Source: WHSW01 sp963851045 (GTDB lineage: Bacteria > Actinomycetota > Thermoleophilia > Solirubrobacterales > 70-9). From it: DNA of 64,000 nucleotides. The stretch spans positions 124,001 through 188,000 of the forward strand of contig CAWKNC010000002.1 in the NCBI GenBank assembly GCA_963851045.1. Reading direction: 5' to 3'. Of this stretch, positions 1 to 8,717 are shown in pieces (position 1 is the first letter of the stretch; every line of letters begins with the position of its first letter). Both the position numbers and the translations under genes were made by a program. The notes beneath the pieces were generated by a model. That model made no database searches and was not told the DNA's origin. It was given only the letters and a program-made list of their open reading frames with translations.

Positions 1-998
1 GGCTGCAGGCGCACAAGCGTTTGCTCCCGCCTGAAGACCTCGATGCTGGCGAGGGCGGCTGCGCAGCCCAGCGGATTGCCGGTGAAGGTGTGGCCGTGAA
101 AGAAGGTCCGACCATCCTCGGGCGCACCGAGGAAGCCCTCGTACACGCGCTCGGTGGCGAGCGTCGCCGCCAGCGGCAGGTAACCGCCGGTGAGCCCCTT
201 GCCGAGACACAAGAAGTCGGGGGAGACACGCTCCTGCTCGCAGGCGAACATGGTGCCGGTGCGTCCGAACCCGGTCGCGACCTCGTCGGCGATCAAGAAG
301 ACGCCGTGGGCCTCGGTCAACTCGCGGACACGCCGCAGGAAGCCCGGCGGCTGAACGCGGATGCCGGCGGCCCCTTGTACAAGCGGCTCGACGATCACCG
401 CCGCGATCTCGTGGCCGTGCAGGTCGAGCAGGCGCTCGAGTCGTCGGGTGTCGCCGGGGTCGACGCGGTAGCTCTTGAACAGCAGCGGTCCGAAGGCGCC
501 GTGGAAGGTGTCGATGCCGCCGACTGACACCGAGCCGATCGTGTCGCCGTGGTAGGCGTCGGTCAGGCAGACGAACGCGTTGCGCTGGTGACGGCCATCG
601 TCACGCTGGCGCCAGTACTGGAAGGCCATCTTGAGGGCGATCTCGACCGCTGTGGAGCCCGACTCCGAGTAGAAGACTCGGCTCAGCCCGGGCGGAGCAA
701 GCTCGACCAGCTGCGCCGCGAGCTCGGCTGCTGGCGGATGCGTGAGCCCGAGCATCGTCGAGTGGGCCACGCGATCGAGCTGATCGCGGATCGCGGCGTC
801 GATCAGCGGGTGGCGGTGGCCGTGGACGTTGCACCAAAGTGAAGAGACGCCATCGATGTAGCGGCGACCTTCAGTGTCCACCAGGTCCGTGCCGTCGCCG
901 GCCTCGATTGCCAGAGGCGCCTGCTCGCACCAGCCACGCTGCTGGGTGAACGGGTGCCAGACGTGCCGGTGATCGAGCTCGGTCGTGGACTCCGCCAT
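1..998 (-). CDS. bioA: Adenosylmethionine-8-amino-7-oxononanoate aminotransferase, partial
   Basis: Reading the minus strand from ATG at 998 gives 332 codons open to the window edge, so the C-terminus is missing. The product is a class III PLP aminotransferase that makes 7,8-diaminopelargonate from KAPA using SAM as amino donor, the third step of biotin synthesis. Seen: the N-terminal HVWHPFTQ block typical of BioA, the Y-S-E-S-G-S-T-A-V-E phosphate-binding segment near residue 110, the IADEVATGFGRTG segment near 236-248 and the PLP lysine K267 in LGKGLTGGY. No ribosome-binding site is visible before the ATG. It is separated from bioB-bioF-bioD by a plus-strand marR-MFS pair. The first 20 bases cannot be assessed beyond the edge. 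Confidence 0.95.
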   Translation of the reverse strand, partial: MAESTTELDHRHVWHPFTQQRGWCEQAPLAIEAGDGTDLVDTEGRRYIDGVSSLWCNVHGHRHPLIDAAIRDQLDRVAHSTMLGLTHPPAAELAAQLVELAPPGLSRVFYSESGSTAVEIALKMAFQYWRQRDDGRHQRNAFVCLTDAYHGDTIGSVSVGGIDTFHGAFGPLLFKSYRVDPGDTRRLERLLDLHGHEIAAVIVEPLVQGAAGIRVQPPGFLRRVRELTEAHGVFLIADEVATGFGRTGTMFACEQERVSPDFLCLGKGLTGGYLPLAATLATERVYEGFLGAPEDGRTFFHGHTFTGNPLGCAAALASIEVFRREQTLVRLQ

Positions 999-1043
999 CC
1001 ACGCGCGGACACTAGGTACTCAGGCGGCGGGAAAAGGGGCTCG

Positions 1044-1059
1044 TGTGATGTAGATCACA
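1044..1059. promoter_or_regulatory. CRP/FNR-type binding site (perfect TGTGA-N6-TCACA)
   Basis: The 16-bp sequence TGTGATGTAGATCACA lies between divergent bioA and the marR-MFS pair. It matches the CRP consensus TGTGA-N6-TCACA at all ten fixed positions and stands out as AT-rich in a GC-rich region. It sits 46 bp upstream of the bioA start and 46 bp upstream of the likely marR start at 1105, so it could act on either. The role is inferred. Confidence 0.55.
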
Positions 1060-1068
1060 TAGTTTCAC

Positions 1069-1093
1069 TTGTACAACAGTTTCAGTTTTGCAA
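1069..1093. promoter_or_regulatory. Putative MarR autoregulatory operators
   Basis: Just upstream of marR are two small perfect palindromes, TTGTACAA (1069-1076) and TTGCAA (1088-1093). A direct repeat of AGTTTCA (1061-1067 and 1078-1084) surrounds the first. MarR-family repressors commonly bind AT-rich palindromes of this kind over their own promoter. Position and AT-richness support an operator; binding is inferred. Confidence 0.4.
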
Positions 1094-1104
1094 CTATTGC
1101 GAAC

Positions 1105-1596
1105 GTGACGACCACCTCAAAGGCAGACCGCGAGCTCGGCTTTCGCCTCGGAGCGGTCCTGCTGCGGTGCATGAGCTCCGATGGCGGCAGCGCGATCCGC
1201 GTGATCGACGAGAGCGGACTCAGCTTCCAGCAGGTGAAGGTGCTGATGACCCTTGCCGGTGGCGAGGAGAGCCCGAGCGTCAAGCAGGTTGCGGAGGGAG
1301 TGGGGTTGTCGCTGCCGACGGTCAGTCGTGCCGTCGATGGTCTCGTCAAACGCAAGCTCGTCATCCGCACCGAGGACCCCGATGACCGGCGCCAGCGGAT
1401 GCTCGCCCTGGCCGCCTCCGGTCGTGAGCTGGCCGACCGCATCCTGGCCGCGCGCATCGAGGGCCTAGGTCAGTTCGCGGCGTCACTCACCGACGAGGAG
1501 CGCGAACGCCTCGACGACGCGCTGGAGCTACTGCTCGAGCGTCCTGAGATCGCGGCCATCTACCGCCAATACCGACGTCAGCCGGCGTACGCATGA
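1105..1596 (+). CDS. MarR-family transcriptional regulator
   Basis: 163 residues from GTG 1105; an in-frame TTG at 1069 would add 12 residues but would place the start inside the putative operator. The winged helix-turn-helix is visible: LSFQQVKVLMTLAGG, then SVKQVAEGVGLSLPTVSRAVDGLVKRKLV and the wing RTEDPDDRRQRMLALAASG. These proteins are dimeric repressors usually relieved by small aromatic or toxic ligands. The stop overlaps the MFS exporter start by 4 bp (ATGA at 1593), so the two are co-transcribed. The likely job is ligand-controlled repression of that exporter. The ligand is unknown. Confidence 0.85.
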   Translation: MTTTSKADRELGFRLGAVLLRCMSSDGGSAIRVIDESGLSFQQVKVLMTLAGGEESPSVKQVAEGVGLSLPTVSRAVDGLVKRKLVIRTEDPDDRRQRMLALAASGRELADRILAARIEGLGQFAASLTDEERERLDDALELLLERPEIAAIYRQYRRQPAYA

Positions 1597-3068
1597 CCCG
1601 CTACCGCCACCTGATCACCGAGGACAACTCCAAGTGGTGGACGCTCGGCGCGATGTGCTTCGCCCTGTTCATGATCATGCTCGACAACACGGTGGTGAAC
1701 GTCGCGCTGCCGTCGATTCAAAAGGATCTCGATACCAGCATCGGCCAGCTCGAGTGGGCCGTCAACGGGTACACGCTCTGCTTCGGCGTCCTCTTGGTCA
1801 CGGGCGGCCGGCTCGGCGACATCTTCGGGCGTCGCCGGATGTTTCTCACCGGCGTGATCATCTTCGCGCTCACATCGGCGACCGCCGGACTTGCCGCTTC
1901 GCCGACGATGCTGATCGGAAGTCGCGTCCTCCAGGGCTTTGGCGCCGCGCTGATGATGCCCGCGACCCTCTCGATCATCACAAACGCCTTCCCACCCGCA
2001 GAGCGCGGGCGCGCGATCGGCACCTGGGCCGGTGTGTCGGCCCTGGCGCTCTCGTTCGGGCCGTTGGTCGGCGGCTTCTTGGTCGAGCACATCTCCTGGC
2101 GAGCGATCTTCTTCATCAACCTTCCGGTGGCAGCGGTCGCGATCACGGCCACCCTGTTCGCCGTGCGCGAGTCGCGCGATCGCACGATCGCCCGGGTCGT
2201 CGACGTCCCCGGCGTTGCAACGCTGACACTTGCCTTGACGGCACTGGTTCTGGCGCTGATCGAGGGCAATTCGTGGGGCTGGGGCTCACCCGCGATCATC
2301 GCTTTGTTCGTCGGTGGCGCACTTGGCCTCGTCGCCTTCGCCCTGGTCGAGCGCTCGGTCCGTGCGCCGATGGTCGAGTTCGAGTTCTTCACGCACCGCA
2401 ACTTCCTCGGCGCCAGCGCCGTCGCATTCATCATCTCGTTCGCCATGCTCGGAACGTTCTTCTTCATGGCGATCTACATGCAGGACGTGCTCGGATACAG
2501 CGCTCTGGAGGCCGGAGTCCGCTTTCTCCCGACCACCGTCCTGATCGCGATCATCGCCCCGCTCGCGGGCCGGCTCACCGATCGCGTGGGTGCCCTGTGG
2601 CCGATCGCCTCCGGGCTGGCAATCCTCACCGTGAGCATGTTCATGTTCGCCCAGATCGACGCGGCGACAACCTTCGCCGACCTGCTCGTGCCGTTCATGC
2701 TGATGGGCGTCGGCATCGCACTGACGATGTCGCCGATGTCGACGGCCGCGATGAACGCGGTCAGCCAGGAGAAGGCCGGGGTCGCCTCCGGGATCGTGAC
2801 CATGGCCCGCATGGTTGGCGGCTCGGTCGGTGTCGCAGCCTCCGGCGCCATCTTTCAAGCGCAGATCGGTGGCTTCGATCCCGCCGCTTTGGCCACGGGT
2901 GGTGCCGCGGCTCGCGGTGACTTCGCCAATGCGCTCGGCAGCGCGATGGGGCTTTCAGCGGTTGTCGTCCTGCTCGGCGTTGGCGTCGCCGTGGCGACGA
3001 TCCGCGGTCGGGGCAGTCGTAGCCCGGTGCCCGAGCACAAGGCCAGCCCCGAGCACGCACCGGCCTAG
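1593..3068 (+). CDS. MFS drug-type exporter, DHA2 (EmrB/QacA) family
   Basis: 491 residues with about 14 predicted membrane segments, the size and topology of DHA2 drug:proton antiporters of the inner membrane. Seen: the DHA2 motif LDNTVVNVALPSIQ in helix 1 (about residues 29-42), motif A GRLGDIFGRRRMF after helix 2 (about 70-82) and a motif-C-like stretch in helix 5. The C-terminal tail is hydrophilic. It overlaps marR by 4 bp and converges on bioD. The link to MarR suggests inducible efflux of a toxic compound. Placement inside the bio locus raises the weaker alternative that the substrate is a biotin precursor or analogue. Confidence 0.85.
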   Translation: MTRYRHLITEDNSKWWTLGAMCFALFMIMLDNTVVNVALPSIQKDLDTSIGQLEWAVNGYTLCFGVLLVTGGRLGDIFGRRRMFLTGVIIFALTSATAGLAASPTMLIGSRVLQGFGAALMMPATLSIITNAFPPAERGRAIGTWAGVSALALSFGPLVGGFLVEHISWRAIFFINLPVAAVAITATLFAVRESRDRTIARVVDVPGVATLTLALTALVLALIEGNSWGWGSPAIIALFVGGALGLVAFALVERSVRAPMVEFEFFTHRNFLGASAVAFIISFAMLGTFFFMAIYMQDVLGYSALEAGVRFLPTTVLIAIIAPLAGRLTDRVGALWPIASGLAILTVSMFMFAQIDAATTFADLLVPFMLMGVGIALTMSPMSTAAMNAVSQEKAGVASGIVTMARMVGGSVGVAASGAIFQAQIGGFDPAALATGGAAARGDFANALGSAMGLSAVVVLLGVGVAVATIRGRGSRSPVPEHKASPEHAPA

Positions 3069-3089
3069 CTAAATCTGGGCCGAGTGGCG

Positions 3090-3739
3090 CTACGCGAGGG
3101 GGAGCGTGGGCCAGCAGTCCGGTGCGGCCAGATCGAGCGCCCCGAGCACCTCGACCCGCACCTGCCCGAGCGACGCGATCGTCTCGCGGTTTGACTCGGC
3201 CATCGCGTCGGGCGACGAGGGCCAGGGATTGAGTACGACGCCGAGCGTCTGAAGCCCGGCTGCGCGCACGGCCTCGAGGGTCAACAGGGTGTGGTTGATC
3301 GTTCCGAGCCCGGGCGAAGCGACCACGACGACGGGAAGCGCCAGCTCACGGGCGAAGTCGCGAACACTGTAGTCGCGCGTCAGCGGCACCAGGAACCCGC
3401 CGACCCCCTCGGCAACGAGGACGTCGGCCCCTTGCGATGCTCGCCGAGCCGCCTCAACCAGCAGCGTCGGCTCGATCTCCTCCCCGGCCATCTCCGCCGC
3501 GAGGTGCGGCGACACCGCCGGCCCGTATCGATAGGGAGCGATCTCGTCGTCGGACTGTTCTGATCTGGCCGCCCGGCGCAGCAACTCGTGGTCGGCCTCG
3601 GCCCCGTCGAGCTCATCGAGGCCGCTGACCGCAGGCTTGAACACGGCGACGGAGCGGCCCGACGCGACGGCTGTCCTCGCGATGACCGCCGCGACAACGC
3701 TCTTGCCGACCTCGGTGCTGGTGCCGGTTACAAAAAGGC

Positions 3740-3743
<4 letters not shown>
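3090..3743 (-). CDS. bioD: Dethiobiotin synthetase
   Basis: 217 residues from GTG 3743, overlapping the bioF stop by 4 bp. The enzyme closes the ureido ring of dethiobiotin from diaminopelargonate, CO2 and ATP. Seen: an N-terminal P-loop FVTGTSTEVGKS (the usual GTDTEVGKT with Asp to Ser and Thr to Ser), FKPAVSG in place of the common YKPVQTG, VAEGVGGFLVPL and VASPGLGTINHTLLTLEA, all in family order. A much longer minus-strand reading frame extends upstream, but that extension is the shadow of bioF. It is last in bioB-bioF-bioD and converges on the MFS gene with 21 bp between. Confidence 0.92.
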
Positions 3744-4963
<1,220 letters not shown>

Positions 4964-4965
4964 CG

Positions 4966-6105
4966 CTAGGCAGCGCGCTCGGAGGGTCGCTCCGGATAGC
5001 CGGGCACGGCACCCTTCTTCTTGATCACCCGCAGCTGCGTCGACGGATCCCAGAAGTTGGCCTCGGCCTGGCTGTCGATCAGTTCGTCGATCGGCGTGGG
5101 CGGGGTGGAGCCGTCGAGCCAGCCATCGCGATTGTCCGGTCGCGGGTTGGCGCCGTTGTCAGGCTGGCGTGCGACGTTGAGGCCGAGCTCGGTGAACATC
5201 TCCCGGTCGTCGGCCGGCTCGGCGCCAAGCGTGGTGAGGAAGTTGCCCATCATCACCCCGTTGAGCCCGGCCCTGACCGCGAGCGGCTGCAGCTCGCCGA
5301 GGTTCTCGACGCGGCCGCCGCAGAGGCGAAAGAGCGCGTCGGGGAGGATGAGCCGGAAGATCGCGATCCACTTGACGACCTCCCATGGGTCCATGAGCTC
5401 GCGGTCGCCGAACTTCGTGCCGCTGCGAGGGTTCAGAAGGTTGATCGGGACCGAGGTCGGGTCGATCTCCGCGAGCTCAAACGCCATCTCGACGCGCTGG
5501 CGCGGGCTTTCGCCGAGGTTGAGGATGCCGCCGACACAGGTCTCCATCCCGGCCTCTCGGACCGCGTCGATGGTTCGCATCCGGCCCTCGTAGCGAACCG
5601 TCGTCGTCACCTCCTCGTAGTACGAGCGCGCGGTCTCGACGTTGTGGTGCACGCGCTGAATGCCCGCATCCGCCAGCCTGCGTGCGCGGTCAGAGGAGAT
5701 GTGTCCGACCGACGCGCAGCGTTTGAGATTGGTGTGCTCGGCGACCAGCTTTGCGCCCTCGACGATCTTCTCGAAGTCGCGCTTTGAGAGCCCCTGGCCC
5801 TGGGTGACCATGCAGAAGCGGTGTGCCCCGGCCGCCTCGGCCGCTCTTGCGTGCTCGAGAATCTGGTCCGGCTCCATCATCGCGTGCATTGGCGTGTCGG
5901 CCTCCGCGTAACGCGACTGGGCGCAGAAACCGCAGTCCTCCGCGCACCCGCCCGACTTGGCGTTGACCAGCGAGCACATGTCGGTCGAGTCAGCGAAGCG
6001 TTCGGTGCGGACGGCCCACGCCCGCTCAACCAGATCACCGATCGCGTCGTGGTCGGTGAGTGCCCCGAGGTCCAGAGCCTCCTCAAACGTGATCAGCGAC
6101 GCCAT
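4966..6105 (-). CDS. bioB: Biotin synthase (radical SAM)
   Basis: 379 residues. Inserts sulfur into dethiobiotin. The radical-SAM cluster cysteines C54, C58 and C61 are seen in GGCAEDCGFCAQS, preceded by SLVNAKSG. The C-terminal half carries the BioB blocks LRLIL-like, GGRVENLGELQPLAVRAG and GVMMGNFLTT. The last 60 residues (about 320-379) form a longer tail than in E. coli BioB and end in basic residues. First gene of bioB-bioF-bioD. A small hairpin (6121-6138) lies between this gene and the upstream glycosylase, and the ribosome-binding site is weak. Confidence 0.95.
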   Translation of the reverse strand: MASLITFEEALDLGALTDHDAIGDLVERAWAVRTERFADSTDMCSLVNAKSGGCAEDCGFCAQSRYAEADTPMHAMMEPDQILEHARAAEAAGAHRFCMVTQGQGLSKRDFEKIVEGAKLVAEHTNLKRCASVGHISSDRARRLADAGIQRVHHNVETARSYYEEVTTTVRYEGRMRTIDAVREAGMETCVGGILNLGESPRQRVEMAFELAEIDPTSVPINLLNPRSGTKFGDRELMDPWEVVKWIAIFRLILPDALFRLCGGRVENLGELQPLAVRAGLNGVMMGNFLTTLGAEPADDREMFTELGLNVARQPDNGANPRPDNRDGWLDGSTPPTPIDELIDSQAEANFWDPSTQLRVIKKKGAVPGYPERPSERAA

Positions 6106-6120
6106 CGAGGTCCAACGCTA

Positions 6121-6138
6121 GGCGTCGCTCCGGACGCC
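6121..6138 (-). terminator. Hairpin between the glycosylase gene and bioB
   Basis: A perfect 6-bp inverted repeat, GGCGTC / GACGCC, with a 6-base loop lies 16 bases upstream of the bioB start and after the stop of the upstream same-strand glycosylase gene. There is no U-tract, so it may be a weak terminator, an attenuator or an RNA-processing hairpin. No second copy that would suggest a BirA or BioR operator was seen. Confidence 0.3.
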
Positions 6139-6153
6139 AATCGGCGCGCGAAG

Positions 6154-6783
6154 CTACTCGAGAGGCGCGTTGTGCAGCGACTCCCAGAGGTAGATGCTCG
6201 CGAGCGTTCGGTGGGGGCTCCAGCGCTCGCCGATCCGCTCGACTTCCTTCGGCGGCGGGATCGCGTCGAGCCCGTACTCGTTCTCGATCGCGCGGCGGAT
6301 GCCGAGGTCCCCGGCGGGCAGCACGTCGGGCCGTTCCAAGAAGAACATGCAGAAGACCTGGGCGCTCCATATGCCGAAGCCGCGAACGTCAGTGATCGCG
6401 GCGATCACGTCCTCGTCGCTGAGCTCGCTGAGGCGGTCGAGTTCGAGCTCGCCGCTGACGACGTGCGCTGCGAGGTCGCGCGCGTACTCAACCTTCCGCC
6501 ATGAGAGCCCAGCGTCGCGCAGCGCCTGTGGGTCGACCTCGAGAAGTGCTTGCGGCGTCGGCGTCCGGTTGCCGAACAGGGCAACCACCCGGGCATGGAT
6601 GGCCGCAGCTGCTTTGACCGAGACCTGCTGGCCGACAACGCTTCGCAGCAGCGTGCCGTATGCGTCCATCGCCGGTGTTCGCTTTCGGCGGGTCCGCATC
6701 GAGAGCTCGCCGAGTCGGTCGACCAGGCAGGCCATCACCGGATCCGAGGCGGCCAATTCGGACTGAGCGCTCACGCTCGCCAC
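6154..6783 (-). CDS. DNA-3-methyladenine glycosylase II-like (AlkA/HhH-GPD)
   Basis: 209 residues, the size of the compact bacterial AlkA form without the N-terminal beta domain. It excises alkylated bases from DNA. Seen: the helix-hairpin-helix with catalytic Asp, DVRGFGIWSAQVFCMFF followed by LPAGDLGIRRAI, where the D of GDLG is the expected catalytic aspartate. The earlier VVGQQVSVKAAAAI block is the substrate-pocket helix of the family. No Cys-X6-C Fe-S cluster is present, which argues against Nth/MutY. It lies upstream of bioB on the same strand with a 48-bp gap. Confidence 0.88.
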   Translation of the reverse strand: MASVSAQSELAASDPVMACLVDRLGELSMRTRRKRTPAMDAYGTLLRSVVGQQVSVKAAAAIHARVVALFGNRTPTPQALLEVDPQALRDAGLSWRKVEYARDLAAHVVSGELELDRLSELSDEDVIAAITDVRGFGIWSAQVFCMFFLERPDVLPAGDLGIRRAIENEYGLDAIPPPKEVERIGERWSPHRTLASIYLWESLHNAPLE

Positions 6784-6797
6784 GCTAGAAGAACGCT

Positions 6798-6821
6798 GGC
6801 CCTCGGGGGTCCGTGAGGGCC
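6798..6821. terminator. Hairpin in the divergent glycosylase/sulfatase gap
   Basis: A perfect 7-bp inverted repeat GGCCCTC / GAGGGCC with a 10-base loop starts 14 bases upstream of the glycosylase start. Both flanking genes point away, so this is more likely a structured leader or operator than a terminator. Confidence 0.3.
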
Positions 6822-6842
6822 GGTCGCTAACCTGCCGCGCGG

Positions 6843-6894
6843 CTCTGACCTTTCCGGGGGCCGCGACATCCTCGCGGCGGGCGTGTTGTCAGAG
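6843..6894. promoter_or_regulatory. Nested inverted repeats upstream of the sulfatase pair
   Basis: An outer arm CTCTGAC (6843-6849) pairs with GTCAGAG (6888-6894) and encloses an inner hairpin CCGCGA / TCGCGG (6861-6877). It ends 11 bases before the first sulfatase ATG and abuts a GAGGGG ribosome-binding site. It could be a structured 5' leader or a regulator site; the function is not known. Confidence 0.35.
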
Positions 6895-6905
6895 GCCGAG
6901 GGGCA

Positions 6906-8717
6906 ATGAAGGACGGAATTCGCGCATCCACGCTTGTCGTCGCCGTGCTTTCGCTCGGGGCCGCTGTGCTGCTCGCGTCGGGCCTCCCGGCGAGCACGCC
7001 TGAAAACGCCGGCGCTCAGGCGGTCACAGAGCCGAAGCCAAACATCATCGTCCTGTTCACCGACGACCAGGAGTCACGCTCGATGCGGGTGATGAAGATC
7101 GCCGCGAAGAAGCTGAAGCGAAACGGCGTGACGATGAAGCGCTTCTACGACAACTTCCCGCTCTGCTGCCCGGCACGGGCGACGCTGCTGACGGGTCAGT
7201 ACGCCCACAACCACCATGTGCTGTCGAACACAGCCCCCGACGGCGGCTACGGCGTTTTCAACGAGCTTCACGGCCGCAACTACCTGCCGCTGTGGCTGCA
7301 GGACGCGGGCTATCGCACCTCATATGTCGGCAAGTACCTCAACGAGTACGCCGAGCCAGACGAGTACGGCACCGTTCCGACGGATGTGCCGCTTGGCTGG
7401 GACGACTGGCACGTTCTCGCCCCGTCGCGCGCGCAGTACTTCAACTACACGCTCAACCAAAACGGGAAGCTGCGCAAGTACACGGATGCCGCGGAGGACT
7501 ACAGCACCGAGGTTTTCACAAGGAAGGCGCGAAACTTCATCCGCTCCAACGCCCGAGCCCAGACCCCGTTCTTCCTCGAGCTCGGCTATGCCGCTCCCCA
7601 CGGCGGCGGTGGAGGCTCCCCCGGCCGATCGTGCAACCGGGCTGCGGTGCCGGCCCCAGAGGACCTCGCGACGCTCAAGGGCAAGTTCCGCAACATCCTG
7701 CCGCCCTCGTTCAACGAGGCGGATGTCTCGGACAAGCCGTCGGCGGTCGCCAGTCGCGAGTCGCTGACGCCCGGCCAGATCTCCGACACCCTGCGCAAGC
7801 GTCGCTGCGCCTGGGAGTCACTGCTCGCCGTGGACCGCAGCATCGACGTGCTCACCGACGAGCTCGCCCGCGACGGGATCGAGGAGAACACCTACATCTT
7901 CTTTCTCTCCGACAACGGCTTCTTGCGCGGCGAGCATCGAATCCGCGACAACAAGCGCTTCCTCTATGAGGAGTCCGCTCGAGTTCCGTTCATCGCCGTC
8001 GGCCCGGGCATCCCCGAGGGTGAGAGCTCCAACGACGTCGTCGTGAACGCTGACCTGACTTCGACGATCCTCGAGGTTGCCGGCGCTAAGCCCGGCCTCC
8101 AGCTCGACGGTCAATCGCTGATGCCGAGCCTGAGCAACCCCAAGCTCGAGCGTGGGCGGGCGATCCTCTTCGAGGCCTTTGCCGGGAGCCCGATGTTCGG
8201 CGTGCGCACATCTCGTTACCTCTATACGGAATGGCAGAACGAGGGTCCGACCGAGGACGTGCCTGACGAGGTGCTTCCGCCGGAGAAGGAGCTGTACGAC
8301 ACCTACGCGGATCCGTACCAGCTCGATAACCGCGCGGCGGACCCCAACTACGCGAGCGTCGTCGCGGAGCTGGGCGATGAGCTCGACGAGCTGATCGACT
8401 GCGCCGGCGACAGCTGTCGCACCGCACCGTCAGCGACGCTGGCGTTCACCAATGGCGGCGTCGGCGAGAACGGGTGCGTGCTCTCGCCGGTTGTCGCGTC
8501 GCTGAACCCGGGCCCCGGCGACGGGGCGATAGTGGGCGTCACCTTTCGTGCCGGGAAGACGACGATCGGAACGGATACCGAGGCGCCTTTCGAGGCGTTC
8601 ATTCCGGACGAGGCAATTCGCGCTGAGGAGCCCAAGCGCGCGACCGTGATCGCGGAGACGCTCTACACGGACGGACGCCGGCTGACGCTTCCCGCAAAGA
8701 TTCGCCTGTGCTCCTAG
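6906..8717 (+). CDS. Secreted sulfatase (N-acetylglucosamine-6-sulfatase-like)
   Basis: 603 residues with an N-terminal signal segment (hydrophobic about residues 9-26). It belongs to the formylglycine-dependent sulfatases of the alkaline phosphatase fold, which hydrolyse sulfate esters outside the membrane. Seen: metal-site start NIIVLFTDDQ at 47-56, the CxPxR maturation motif CCPAR with C87 as expected formylglycine, VGKYLNEY, and LSDNGFLRGEHRI near 335-350. The whole pattern matches the GNS-like group. A C-terminal 90-residue beta-rich extension after about 510 holds several cysteines and is not part of the catalytic fold. Followed by a paralogue with a 10-bp overlap. No sulfatase-maturating enzyme gene is in the window. 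Confidence 0.9.
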   Translation: MKDGIRASTLVVAVLSLGAAVLLASGLPASTPENAGAQAVTEPKPNIIVLFTDDQESRSMRVMKIAAKKLKRNGVTMKRFYDNFPLCCPARATLLTGQYAHNHHVLSNTAPDGGYGVFNELHGRNYLPLWLQDAGYRTSYVGKYLNEYAEPDEYGTVPTDVPLGWDDWHVLAPSRAQYFNYTLNQNGKLRKYTDAAEDYSTEVFTRKARNFIRSNARAQTPFFLELGYAAPHGGGGGSPGRSCNRAAVPAPEDLATLKGKFRNILPPSFNEADVSDKPSAVASRESLTPGQISDTLRKRRCAWESLLAVDRSIDVLTDELARDGIEENTYIFFLSDNGFLRGEHRIRDNKRFLYEESARVPFIAVGPGIPEGESSNDVVVNADLTSTILEVAGAKPGLQLDGQSLMPSLSNPKLERGRAILFEAFAGSPMFGVRTSRYLYTEWQNEGPTEDVPDEVLPPEKELYDTYADPYQLDNRAADPNYASVVAELGDELDELIDCAGDSCRTAPSATLAFTNGGVGENGCVLSPVVASLNPGPGDGAIVGVTFRAGKTTIGTDTEAPFEAFIPDEAIRAEEPKRATVIAETLYTDGRRLTLPAKIRLCS

